Assembly (NCBI GenBank): GCA_949935795.1
Contig: CATLFX010000004.1
Span: 1 to 64,000, forward strand
Direction: 5' to 3'
From: an uncultured Oscillospiraceae bacterium
Lineage (GTDB): Bacteria; Bacillota; Clostridia; Oscillospirales; Oscillospiraceae
Length of the DNA: 64,000 bases
Part shown: positions 38,904 through 46,995 of the stretch, one piece after another
How the letters are laid out: each line of letters begins with the position of its first letter
Numbering within the stretch: the stretch's first letter is position 1
Program-made: the position numbers and the translations under genes
The notes under the pieces: generated by a model
Databases searched by the model: none
What the model saw: the letters and a program-made list of their open reading frames with translations, nothing else
What the model was told of the DNA's origin: nothing

Positions 38904-41462
38904 ATGAAAATCTGTTCCGCCGTCACCGGACTGGAGCGCCTGGACGGCGCCTTCCTGCTGCACACCAACTGCGCCGACGTCAAGCTGTACTTTGTCACCG
39001 ACGAGATCATCCGTGTCCGCGCCTCCTTTGACAAGGAGCTGGCGGAGGAGTCCTACGTGCTGGCCGCCACCGCTTGGGAGGACCGCTTAGACCCCCTGTT
39101 TGAGAAGGAGCGCACCCGCCTCCAGCCCGTCCGGCCCAACCTCACGGAAGGGGACAAGACGCTGGTGTTCGACACCGGCAAGCTCCGCCTGGAGGTGGAC
39201 AGGGACCCCATCTCCTTCCGGCTCTACGACCACGAAAACACCCTGCTCTACGAGGACTTGGCGGGCAATCCCTTTGTGCTGGACTCCAACAACCGGGTGA
39301 CCCACTACAGCCGGATGGAGGAGGAGGACTGCTTCTACGGCTTCGGCGAGAAGGCGGGGCCGCTGAACAAGAACAAGGAGTTCCTCCGGGAGCGGGCCAC
39401 CGACGCTATGGGCTACAACGCGGAGAAGATGGACACCCTGTACAAGCACATCCCCTTCTACATCCGCCTGAGCCGGACCACCAGGAAGGCGGTGGGCCTG
39501 TTCTACCACAATTTCTACGAGTCCGTGTTCAACATGGGCCGGGAGAAGAGCAATTACTGGCCCCGTTACACCTACTGGCAGGCGGACGGCGGCGATATCG
39601 ACCTGTTCCTGCTGGGCGGAAACACTCTGGCCCGCATCGTGGACAACTACACCCTGCTGACCGGCCGTCCCGCCCTGCTGCCCAAGCGGGCGCTGGGCTA
39701 CCAGGGTTCCTCCATGTACTACCCCGAGCTGGAGAAGGACAGCGACGACGCGGTGCTGGACTTCATCGACACCATCAAGGAGGAGGGCTTCCCCATCGAC
39801 GGGTTCCACCTGTCCTCCGGCTACACCAGCTATCAGAACCGCCGGTGCGTGTTCACCTGGAACACCACCCGGTTCAAGGACCCCAGGGCCTACTTCGCGG
39901 CCATGAACGAGAAAGGGGCCCAGAACGTGCCCAACGTAAAGCCGGGCATCCTGCTGATGCACCCCTGGTTCCAGGAGTTTGTGGACAAGGGCGTATTTGT
40001 CAAGGCGTCGGACAGCGACGGGTACGGCGTGGGCAAATGGTGGGGCGGCGACGGCGCCTTCTGGGACTACACCAAGCCCGAGGCCCGGGAGGCATGGAAG
40101 AAGTACCTCACCGACAACGTCATCGACGTGGGCACCAACTCCATCTGGAACGACAACTGCGAGTACGACAGCCTGCTGGACAAGGACTGCCGGTGCGACT
40201 TCGACGGCAAGGGGGGCACCATCGCCCAACTCAAGCCCATCATGTGCACCATTATGTGTAAGATCGGTGGGGACGCGGTGGTGGAGCACGACCCCAATGC
40301 CCGGCCCTATATGGTGTGCCGTAGCGGCTCAGCGGGCATTCAGCAGTACGCCCAGAACTGGTGCGGCGACAACTGCACCAGCTGGACCTCCCTGCAATAC
40401 AATATCCCCATCATCACCGGCATGGGCCTGTCCGGCCAGCCCAACGAGGGCGCGGACATCGGCGGCTTCGCCGGACCCGCCCCCGACGAGGAGCTGTTCG
40501 TCCGCTGGGTGCAGAACGGCGTGTTCCAGCCCCGGTTCTCCATCCACTCCGCCAGCAACGACAACACCGTCACCGAGCCCTGGATGTACCGCAATTCCGC
40601 CGGGCTCATCCGGGACGCCATCCTGCTGCGCTACCGCCTGACCCCCTACCTGTACTCCGCCGAGTACGAGGCCAGCCAGACCGGCGCGCCCATCATGCGG
40701 GCCCTGGTGTATGAGTTCCAGGACGACCCCGGCGTCTATGACGAGAGCTTTGAGTTCCTCTATGGCCGGGATATCCTGGTGGCCAACGTCATCGAGCCGG
40801 GGGCCAGGACCCGGAAGGTCTACCTCCCCGCGGGCTGCAAGTGGTACGACTGGAACGACAACTTCAAGTGCTACGAGGGCGGCCAGACCATCGAGGTCCC
40901 CGTGACGCTTGAGACCATCCCCATGTTCATCCGGGAGGGAGCAATCATCCCCATGGCGTCCAACCAGCTGATGAGCATGGAGCGGGACCACGCCACCGGA
41001 CTGCACATCGTCATGGCCCCCGGCGTGGAGCGCACCTATACCCTCTATGACGACGACGGCGTGAGCAACGACTTCCGAAAGGGTGTGTTCCGCAAGACCA
41101 CCATCCATATGTCCGGTGCCGACGTGGTGAAGGTGGACTTCACCTCCGAGGGTGAGTACACGGACCATGTGAAGGACATGGAGATCGAGATGATCCGCAA
41201 GGACCGCAGCCCCTTCTGGGTGGCGCTGGGCGACGAGAAGCTGGAGCACTTCCTGAACCGCCGCAAGTTCGACGCCGCGGAAAAGGGCTGGTACTACAGC
41301 CAGACCAAAAAGGCCGTGCTGGTCAAATACCCCAACCCCGGCAGGGACATCACCCGGGGCATCGCCGATATCGGCCAGCCCCAAGAGGCCAAAACCGCCA
41401 ATGTCCAGCAGAAGGTCACCCTCACCGTTTCCTTCGAGGACTTCGATCTGATCGGGATGTGA
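38904..41462 (+). CDS. Cytosolic glycoside hydrolase family 31 enzyme, copy 1
   Basis: This 852-residue alpha-glycosidase has no signal peptide. Domains: N-terminal beta-sandwich (about 1-230, with the CFYGFGEKAGPLNKNK loop), the catalytic barrel (about 240-580) and C-terminal beta domains. The nucleophile is D417 in SIWNDNCEYD, and the acid/base is D489 in NWCGDNCTSW. The WNDNCE form differs from the usual WxDMNE, and the linked TRAP uptake plus UxuAB suggest an alpha-glycoside that carries a uronic acid. Xylosides or glucosides remain possible. It precedes a paralogue by 22 bases with the same catalytic motifs. Confidence 0.9.
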   Translation: MKICSAVTGLERLDGAFLLHTNCADVKLYFVTDEIIRVRASFDKELAEESYVLAATAWEDRLDPLFEKERTRLQPVRPNLTEGDKTLVFDTGKLRLEVDRDPISFRLYDHENTLLYEDLAGNPFVLDSNNRVTHYSRMEEEDCFYGFGEKAGPLNKNKEFLRERATDAMGYNAEKMDTLYKHIPFYIRLSRTTRKAVGLFYHNFYESVFNMGREKSNYWPRYTYWQADGGDIDLFLLGGNTLARIVDNYTLLTGRPALLPKRALGYQGSSMYYPELEKDSDDAVLDFIDTIKEEGFPIDGFHLSSGYTSYQNRRCVFTWNTTRFKDPRAYFAAMNEKGAQNVPNVKPGILLMHPWFQEFVDKGVFVKASDSDGYGVGKWWGGDGAFWDYTKPEAREAWKKYLTDNVIDVGTNSIWNDNCEYDSLLDKDCRCDFDGKGGTIAQLKPIMCTIMCKIGGDAVVEHDPNARPYMVCRSGSAGIQQYAQNWCGDNCTSWTSLQYNIPIITGMGLSGQPNEGADIGGFAGPAPDEELFVRWVQNGVFQPRFSIHSASNDNTVTEPWMYRNSAGLIRDAILLRYRLTPYLYSAEYEASQTGAPIMRALVYEFQDDPGVYDESFEFLYGRDILVANVIEPGARTRKVYLPAGCKWYDWNDNFKCYEGGQTIEVPVTLETIPMFIREGAIIPMASNQLMSMERDHATGLHIVMAPGVERTYTLYDDDGVSNDFRKGVFRKTTIHMSGADVVKVDFTSEGEYTDHVKDMEIEMIRKDRSPFWVALGDEKLEHFLNRRKFDAAEKGWYYSQTKKAVLVKYPNPGRDITRGIADIGQPQEAKTANVQQKVTLTVSFEDFDLIGM

Positions 41463-41484
41463 CCTCGGAAAGGAGCAAATCCCC

Positions 41485-43998
41485 ATGCTTTTGAAAAAAT
41501 ATGTCTCCCATGAGAAAACCCCCGTGGGCTATGTGGTCCACGGGGACCAGGCCGACGTTTTGCTGGTCTTTCTCAGCGACGACGTGATCCGCGTCCGGGT
41601 GTCCTTCTCCCGGGAGTTTCCCGAGCAGTCCTACGCCCTGGTGACCACCGCCTGGGCGGACCGGCTGGACCCCCTGTTCGCCGGGGAGCGCACCCGGATC
41701 ACCGCCCTGGACGTGCCCTGTGAGGAGACCGCCCAGGCCCTGACCTTTACCACCGCCGCCCTGAAGCTGGTGCTGAACAAGTCACCCTTCGGTTTCTCCC
41801 TGTACACCGCCGGGGGGACGTGCATCTACCGGGATCTGCCCGAGCGGGCCTTCGAGGTGGACCAGCTGGGCCGCCTCAGCCACTACTCCTGCCTGGACCG
41901 GAAGAACGACCACTTCTACGGCTTCGGCGAGAAGACCGGCCACCTGGACAAGAAGTACCGCCGCCTGCGCATGAGCCCCAAGGACGCCATCGGCCACGAC
42001 CCGGAGCACGGCGACCCCATGTACAAGCACATCCCCTTCTATATCCGTGTCAACGAGGAAAACCTCCATTCCCTGGGCCTGTTCTACCACAACTCCTACG
42101 ACTGCGTGTTCGACCTGGGCCAGGAGATCAGCGGCTACTGGGAATCCTACTGCTACTGGCAGGCGGACGGGGGCGACATCGACCTGTTCCTCCTCAACGG
42201 CCCCACGGCGGCGGACGTGGTCCGGCGCTACACCTGGCTGACGGGCCGCACCGCCCTGCCCACCAAGCAGTCCCTGGGCTTCTGCGCCTCCACCATGTAT
42301 TATGCGGAGCTGGAGAAGGACTGCGACCAGGAGATCTACAAGGTCATCGACAAGCACCTCCAGGAGAAGCTGTGGATCGACAACTTCTGGCTGGCCTCGG
42401 GCTACTCCTCCGGGGAGGAGGACGGCCTGCGCTACACCTTCAACTGGAACCACAAGCGCTTCCCCGACCCGGAGAAGTTCTTTGAGACCATGAACGCCAA
42501 GGGCATCAACGTGATTCCCAACCTGAAGCCCGGCGTGCTGAAAAACCACCCCTATGCCAAGTACTACGAGGACCGGGACGCCTTCATCAAGACCGCCGAC
42601 GGCAAGGAGGACTACTACGGCCGCTGGTGGGGCGGCGAGGGACGGTTCATCGACTTCACCGGGCCCGCCGGACGGGAGGCCTGGAAGAAGCTGCTCAAGG
42701 AGAACATCCTGGCCAAGGGCTGTACCACCGTTTGGAACGACAACTGCGAGATGGACGGGGTGGAGGACCGGGACGCCAAGTGCGACTACGAGGGCGGCCA
42801 GGGCACCATGGCGGAGCTGAAAATCATCCACTCCAACATGATGGCCTATGTGGGCTGGAAGGCCCTGGAGGAGATGTACCCCAACCAGCGGCCCTACGTC
42901 ATCAACCGGGCGGGCTTCGCGGGCATACAGCGCTACGCCCAGGTGTGGGGGGGCGACAACCTCACCGACTGGAAGACGGTGAAGTTCAACCTGGCCACCA
43001 TTATGGGCATGGGCCTGTCCGGCTGCGCCAACATGGGCTGCGATATCGGCGGCTTCGCCGGGGGCGCCCCCGAGGGGGAGCTGATGCTGCGCTGGATTCA
43101 GAGCGGCGTGTTCCAGCCCCGGTTCACCATCAACTCGGCCAACAACGACAACACCGTCACCCAGCCCTGGATGTACGAGGAGCTGCTGCCCCAGGTCCGG
43201 GCGGCCTACGCCCTGCGCTACCGCATGCTGCCCTACCTCTACTCCCTGATGTATGAGGCCAGCGTGACCGGCATGCCCGTCATGCGGCCCCTGTTCCTGG
43301 AGTTCCCGGACGACGTGAACTGCTACACCGACCAAAATCTGACCTTCATGTTTGGCCCGTCCCTGCTGGTGGCCAACGTGGTGGAGAAGGGGGCGGCGGA
43401 GCGGACCATCTACCTGCCCGCCGGGACCAAGTGGTACGACATGAACGACTTCATGCGGGAGTACGAGGGGGGCCGGACCATCACTGTTCCCGTGACCCTG
43501 GACACCATCCCCATGTTCCTGCGGGGAAGCGCCGTGTTTTTCACCAGCGAGGACGTGACCCACATCCTGTCCGACACCCTGCGCCAGCTGGACCTGACCG
43601 TCGGTGCGGAGGGGGACAGCAGCTTTGTGTTCTACGACGACGACGGCCATACACAGGACTTCAAAAAAGGCGTGTACGCCAAAACCACCATCTCCGTGAA
43701 AAGCGGCGACCGGAAGGTGATCTCCTTCCATAAGGAGGGCGGCTGGCCCGGCACGGTGGAGCGGCTGACGCTGAAGGTGGTCAGCAAGAGCAAGGGGGCC
43801 TACTGGGCCGCCGTAGACGGGGAGCGGATTCCCCGCTTCCTGGTCCGGGACAACTGGGAGGAGGCGGAGGCCGGGTGGTATTACAACCTGTCCGACCGCA
43901 CCGTGTGGATCAAGTGCCCCAAGCCCGCCAAGGATGACTTCGACATTGTGGTGTCCACAGAGAAATTCGACCTGATTGGCATGGCCGACGAGGTATGA
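41485..43998 (+). CDS. Cytosolic glycoside hydrolase family 31 enzyme, copy 2
   Basis: This 837-residue paralogue of the previous gene has the same plan and no signal peptide. Its nucleophile is D419 in TVWNDNCEMD and acid/base D491 in VWGGDNLTDW, both 72 residues apart exactly as in copy 1. The two clearly arose by tandem duplication but have diverged, which suggests two linkages or two steps of the same oligosaccharide. Substrate is unknown; the operon points to an acidic alpha-glycoside. A hairpin repeat follows its stop. Confidence 0.9.
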   Translation: MLLKKYVSHEKTPVGYVVHGDQADVLLVFLSDDVIRVRVSFSREFPEQSYALVTTAWADRLDPLFAGERTRITALDVPCEETAQALTFTTAALKLVLNKSPFGFSLYTAGGTCIYRDLPERAFEVDQLGRLSHYSCLDRKNDHFYGFGEKTGHLDKKYRRLRMSPKDAIGHDPEHGDPMYKHIPFYIRVNEENLHSLGLFYHNSYDCVFDLGQEISGYWESYCYWQADGGDIDLFLLNGPTAADVVRRYTWLTGRTALPTKQSLGFCASTMYYAELEKDCDQEIYKVIDKHLQEKLWIDNFWLASGYSSGEEDGLRYTFNWNHKRFPDPEKFFETMNAKGINVIPNLKPGVLKNHPYAKYYEDRDAFIKTADGKEDYYGRWWGGEGRFIDFTGPAGREAWKKLLKENILAKGCTTVWNDNCEMDGVEDRDAKCDYEGGQGTMAELKIIHSNMMAYVGWKALEEMYPNQRPYVINRAGFAGIQRYAQVWGGDNLTDWKTVKFNLATIMGMGLSGCANMGCDIGGFAGGAPEGELMLRWIQSGVFQPRFTINSANNDNTVTQPWMYEELLPQVRAAYALRYRMLPYLYSLMYEASVTGMPVMRPLFLEFPDDVNCYTDQNLTFMFGPSLLVANVVEKGAAERTIYLPAGTKWYDMNDFMREYEGGRTITVPVTLDTIPMFLRGSAVFFTSEDVTHILSDTLRQLDLTVGAEGDSSFVFYDDDGHTQDFKKGVYAKTTISVKSGDRKVISFHKEGGWPGTVERLTLKVVSKSKGAYWAAVDGERIPRFLVRDNWEEAEAGWYYNLSDRTVWIKCPKPAKDDFDIVVSTEKFDLIGMADEV

Positions 43999-44026
43999 GA
44001 TACTTTTTCTTGAAAGAAAAAGTATC
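43999..44026 (+). repeat. Hairpin repeat family, copy 4, after GH31 copy 2
   Basis: GATACTTTTTCTT, loop GA and its perfect 13-bp complement, then CAAAAAGAACTTTAGACC. The outer bases differ from copy 3 but still pair. The stop codon lies at its left edge. Confidence 0.75.
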
Positions 44027-44142
44027 CAAAAAGAACTTTAGACCGCTGACGGCCAGAGTGTGGACTGTCTCATTCCCACCCGGCCACGAAAATTGATGAA
44101 AGCTTGAAAGTATCCAAAAAGAACTTTGGACCGCTGACGGCC
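44021..44142 (+). repeat. Direct repeat in the GH31-uxuA gap
   Basis: A 34-base unit (AGTATCCAAAAAGAACTTT ... CCGCTGACGGCC) occurs at 44021 and again at 44109 with one mismatch. The second copy lacks the preceding hairpin. The 283-base gap holds no gene. Confidence 0.75.
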
Positions 44143-44227
44143 GCAGGCAGACGCTGCTCCACTGCCGCCCGACGACGGACAGGCTGTTCGACATACAAAG
44201 AAACTGTTAGACCTATATGCTGATTGT

Positions 44228-44255
44228 GGTTTCCCGCCCGCCAGGGCGGGAAACC
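44228..44255 (+). promoter_or_regulatory. Perfect hairpin upstream of uxuA
   Basis: GGTTTCCCGCCC, loop GCCA and the perfect complement end 20 bases before the uxuA ribosome site. No T-run, so more likely an mRNA stability or regulatory stem than a terminator. Confidence 0.5.
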
Positions 44256-44281
44256 AGGATAAAGATTTGGAGGGATTTTCC

Positions 44282-45367
44282 ATGAAAATGACATGGCGCT
44301 GGTACGGCGAGGGCAACGACCAGATCAAGCTGTCCGACATCAAGCAGATCCCCGGCGTGGAGGGCATCGTGTGGGCGCTCCACGACAAAATGCCGGGCGA
44401 GGTGTGGCAGCCCGAGGAGATTGCGAAGGTCAAGGCGCAGCTGGACGAGTACGGCTTCAACATGGACGTGGTGGAGAGCGTGAACGTCCACGACGACATC
44501 AAGATCGGCCTGCCCACCCGGGACCAGTATATTGAAAACTACAAGCAGACTATCAAGAATCTGGCCCCCTTTGGGGTGAAGGTGATCTGTTACAACTTCA
44601 TGCCGGTGTTCGACTGGACCCGGACGGACCTGTTCCACCCTGTGGGGGACGGGTCCACTGCCCTGTATTACGAGGCGGCTAAGATCAAGCAGGACCCCAA
44701 GGAGATGGCGGACTACGTCATGTCCTTCACCGAGAAGTACCACATGACCTTTCCCGGCTGGGAGCCGGAGCGGATGGCCAAGCTGGACGAGCTCTTTGAG
44801 AAGTACCGCCCGGTGACCAAGGAGAAGCTGTGGGACAACTTCAAGTATTTCCTGGAGGCCATTATGCCCACCTGCCATGAGTGCGATATCAAGATGGCGG
44901 TCCACATGGACGATCCCCCCTGGGACATCTTCGGCCTGCCCCGTCTGCTCACCAGCGGCGCGGCCATCGACAAGTTCCTCAAGATGGTGGACGACCCTTA
45001 CAACTGCCTGACCCTGTGCTCCGGCTCGCTGAACGCCGACCCGGACAACAACGTGGCGGACATCGTGCGCAAGCACTGCGACCGCATCGCCTTTGCCCAC
45101 ATCCGCAACGTGAAGCACTTCCCCAACGGGGACTTCTCCGAGGCCAGTCACCGGGACTGTGACGGCGACACCGGCATTCTGGACATCCTGAAAGCCTACC
45201 ATGACTGCGGGTTTGACGGCTACATCCGTCCCGACCACGGCCGCCACCTGTGGACCGAGGGTCCCGGCACCGTGCGGCCGGGCTACGGCCTGTACGACCG
45301 GGCTTTGGGCGTGATGTACATGCTGGGCGCCTGGGATATGATGGACAAGGAGGCGGAGGGAAAGTGA
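44282..45367 (+). CDS. uxuA: Mannonate dehydratase
   Basis: This 361-residue enzyme removes water from D-mannonate to give 2-keto-3-deoxygluconate. It starts MKMTWRWYGEGND and shows VVESVNVHDDIKIG, CYNFMPVFDWTRTD, MAVHMDDPPWDIFGLPR and FAHIRNVKHF, with conserved metal-binding His/Cys residues typical of the UxuA TIM barrel. Start at 44282 has TTGGAGGG; the ORF-track start five codons earlier is rejected. Its TGA overlaps the GTG of uxuB. The isomerase UxaC and the later Kdg enzymes are not in the window. Confidence 0.96.
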   Translation: MKMTWRWYGEGNDQIKLSDIKQIPGVEGIVWALHDKMPGEVWQPEEIAKVKAQLDEYGFNMDVVESVNVHDDIKIGLPTRDQYIENYKQTIKNLAPFGVKVICYNFMPVFDWTRTDLFHPVGDGSTALYYEAAKIKQDPKEMADYVMSFTEKYHMTFPGWEPERMAKLDELFEKYRPVTKEKLWDNFKYFLEAIMPTCHECDIKMAVHMDDPPWDIFGLPRLLTSGAAIDKFLKMVDDPYNCLTLCSGSLNADPDNNVADIVRKHCDRIAFAHIRNVKHFPNGDFSEASHRDCDGDTGILDILKAYHDCGFDGYIRPDHGRHLWTEGPGTVRPGYGLYDRALGVMYMLGAWDMMDKEAEGK

Positions 45368-46947
45368 AGCTCACCGATATTTTGAAGGGCGCGCCCGACC
45401 CCAAGGCATGGGAGGGCTATCAGCTGCCCAAGTTCGACGTTCAGGCCGTCCGGGCCAAGACCCACGACCAGCCCACATGGCTCCACTTCGGCGCGGGCAA
45501 CATTTTCCGGGCCTTTCCCGCCGCCATCCTCCAGGATGTGCTGGACAAGGGGGAGTACGACCGGGGCGTCATTGTGGCCGAGGGCTTTGACTACGAGATC
45601 ATCGACAAGGCCTATGCCCCCTATGACAACCTGAGCCTGCTGGTGGTGCTCCAGTCCGACGGCTCCATCCAGAAGAAGGTGGTGGCCTCCGTCACCGAGA
45701 GCCTGAAGGCCGACCCCCAGTTCGGGGACGACTGGGCCCGGCTGGAGCGGATTATGACCGCCCCCACCCTCCAGATGGTGAGCTTCACCATCACCGAAAA
45801 GGGCTACTCCGTGGCCCCGGCGGACCTGGAGCGGGGCTTGGCCCCCGCCCTCATCATGGGCAAGGTCACCGCCCTGCTGTATAAGCGCTACCAGGCGGGG
45901 AAGCTGCCCCTCACCCTCCAGAGCATGGACAACTGTTCCCACAACGGGGACAAGATGAAGGAGGCCGTGCTGGCCTACGCCAACGCCTGGGTCAAGGCCG
46001 GCCTGGTGGACGAGGGCTTCCTGGCCTACCTCACCGACGAGAGCAAGGTGACCTACCCCTGGTCCATGATCGACAAGATCACCCCCCGGCCCGACGCCCT
46101 GGTGCAGGGAATGCTGGAGCAGGACGGCTTTGAGGACCGGGAGGTCATCATCACGGAGAAAAAGACCTACACCGCCCCCTTCGTCAACGCGGAGGAGACG
46201 GAGTACCTGGTGGTGGAGGACCGCTACACCAACGGCCGTCCGCCCCTGGAGCTGGGCGGCGTGCTGTACACCGACCGGGCCACCGTGGACAAGGTGGAGC
46301 GGATGAAGGTGTGCACCTGCCTCAACCCCCTCCACACCGCCCTGGCCATCTACGGCTGCCTGCTGGGCCACACCCTCATCTCCGCCGAGATGAAGGATGA
46401 GGACCTGCGGGAGCTGGTCACCAAGATGGGCTATCAGGAGGCCATGCCGGTGGTGGTGGACCCGGGCGTGCTCAAGCCCGCCGACTTCATCGGTGCGGTG
46501 CTGAACAAGCGCCTGCCCAACCCCTTCATGCCCGACGCTCCCCAGCGCATCGCCACCGACACCTCCCAGAAGCTGCCCATCCGCTTCGGCGAGACCATCA
46601 AGGCCTACGGCGCAAAGGGGCTGAACAAGGACGAGCTGGTGCTCATCCCCCTGGTGCTGGCGGGCTACGCCCGGTACCTCAAGGGGGTGGACGACGAGGG
46701 AAATGCCTTTACGCCCTCCCCCGATCCCCTGCTGGCTGAGCTCCAGCCCATGGTGGCCGGACTGGAGGTCAAGGAGGGGGCGCAGGACATGAGCTGTCTC
46801 AGGGCCCTGTACAGCCGGAAGGACGTGTTTGCCGTGGACCTGTACGAGGTGGGCCTGGGCCAGCGCATCGAGGCCATGGCCGCCGAGCTCTTCGCCGGAC
46901 CCGGCGCGGTGCGCCGCACCCTCCACAAGTACGTCTCCGCACGGTGA
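45364..46947 (+). CDS. uxuB: Fructuronate reductase (mannitol dehydrogenase family)
   Basis: This 527-residue NAD-dependent oxidoreductase of the long-chain mannitol dehydrogenase family reduces D-fructuronate to D-mannonate (reversible). It has HFGAGNIFRAFPAAI near residue 35 as nucleotide-binding start, SMDNCSHNGDKMKE and CTCLNPLHTALAIYG in the catalytic domain. Start is GTG at 45364, which overlaps the uxuA stop (GTGA) behind GGAGG. The ORF-track start 38 codons earlier is inside uxuA. It ends the operon, and a strong terminator follows. Confidence 0.93.
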   Translation: MKLTDILKGAPDPKAWEGYQLPKFDVQAVRAKTHDQPTWLHFGAGNIFRAFPAAILQDVLDKGEYDRGVIVAEGFDYEIIDKAYAPYDNLSLLVVLQSDGSIQKKVVASVTESLKADPQFGDDWARLERIMTAPTLQMVSFTITEKGYSVAPADLERGLAPALIMGKVTALLYKRYQAGKLPLTLQSMDNCSHNGDKMKEAVLAYANAWVKAGLVDEGFLAYLTDESKVTYPWSMIDKITPRPDALVQGMLEQDGFEDREVIITEKKTYTAPFVNAEETEYLVVEDRYTNGRPPLELGGVLYTDRATVDKVERMKVCTCLNPLHTALAIYGCLLGHTLISAEMKDEDLRELVTKMGYQEAMPVVVDPGVLKPADFIGAVLNKRLPNPFMPDAPQRIATDTSQKLPIRFGETIKAYGAKGLNKDELVLIPLVLAGYARYLKGVDDEGNAFTPSPDPLLAELQPMVAGLEVKEGAQDMSCLRALYSRKDVFAVDLYEVGLGQRIEAMAAELFAGPGAVRRTLHKYVSAR

Positions 46948-46958
46948 GAATGAAAATG

Positions 46959-46994
46959 ACGCCCCTGGAACCAATCTGGGTTCCAGGGGCGTTT
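46959..46994. terminator. Bidirectional terminator after uxuB
   Basis: ACGCCCCTGGAACC, loop AATCTG and the perfect complement with T-rich flanks. It ends both the uxu operon and the convergent HD-GYP gene. Confidence 0.9.
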
Positions 46995-46995
46995 G

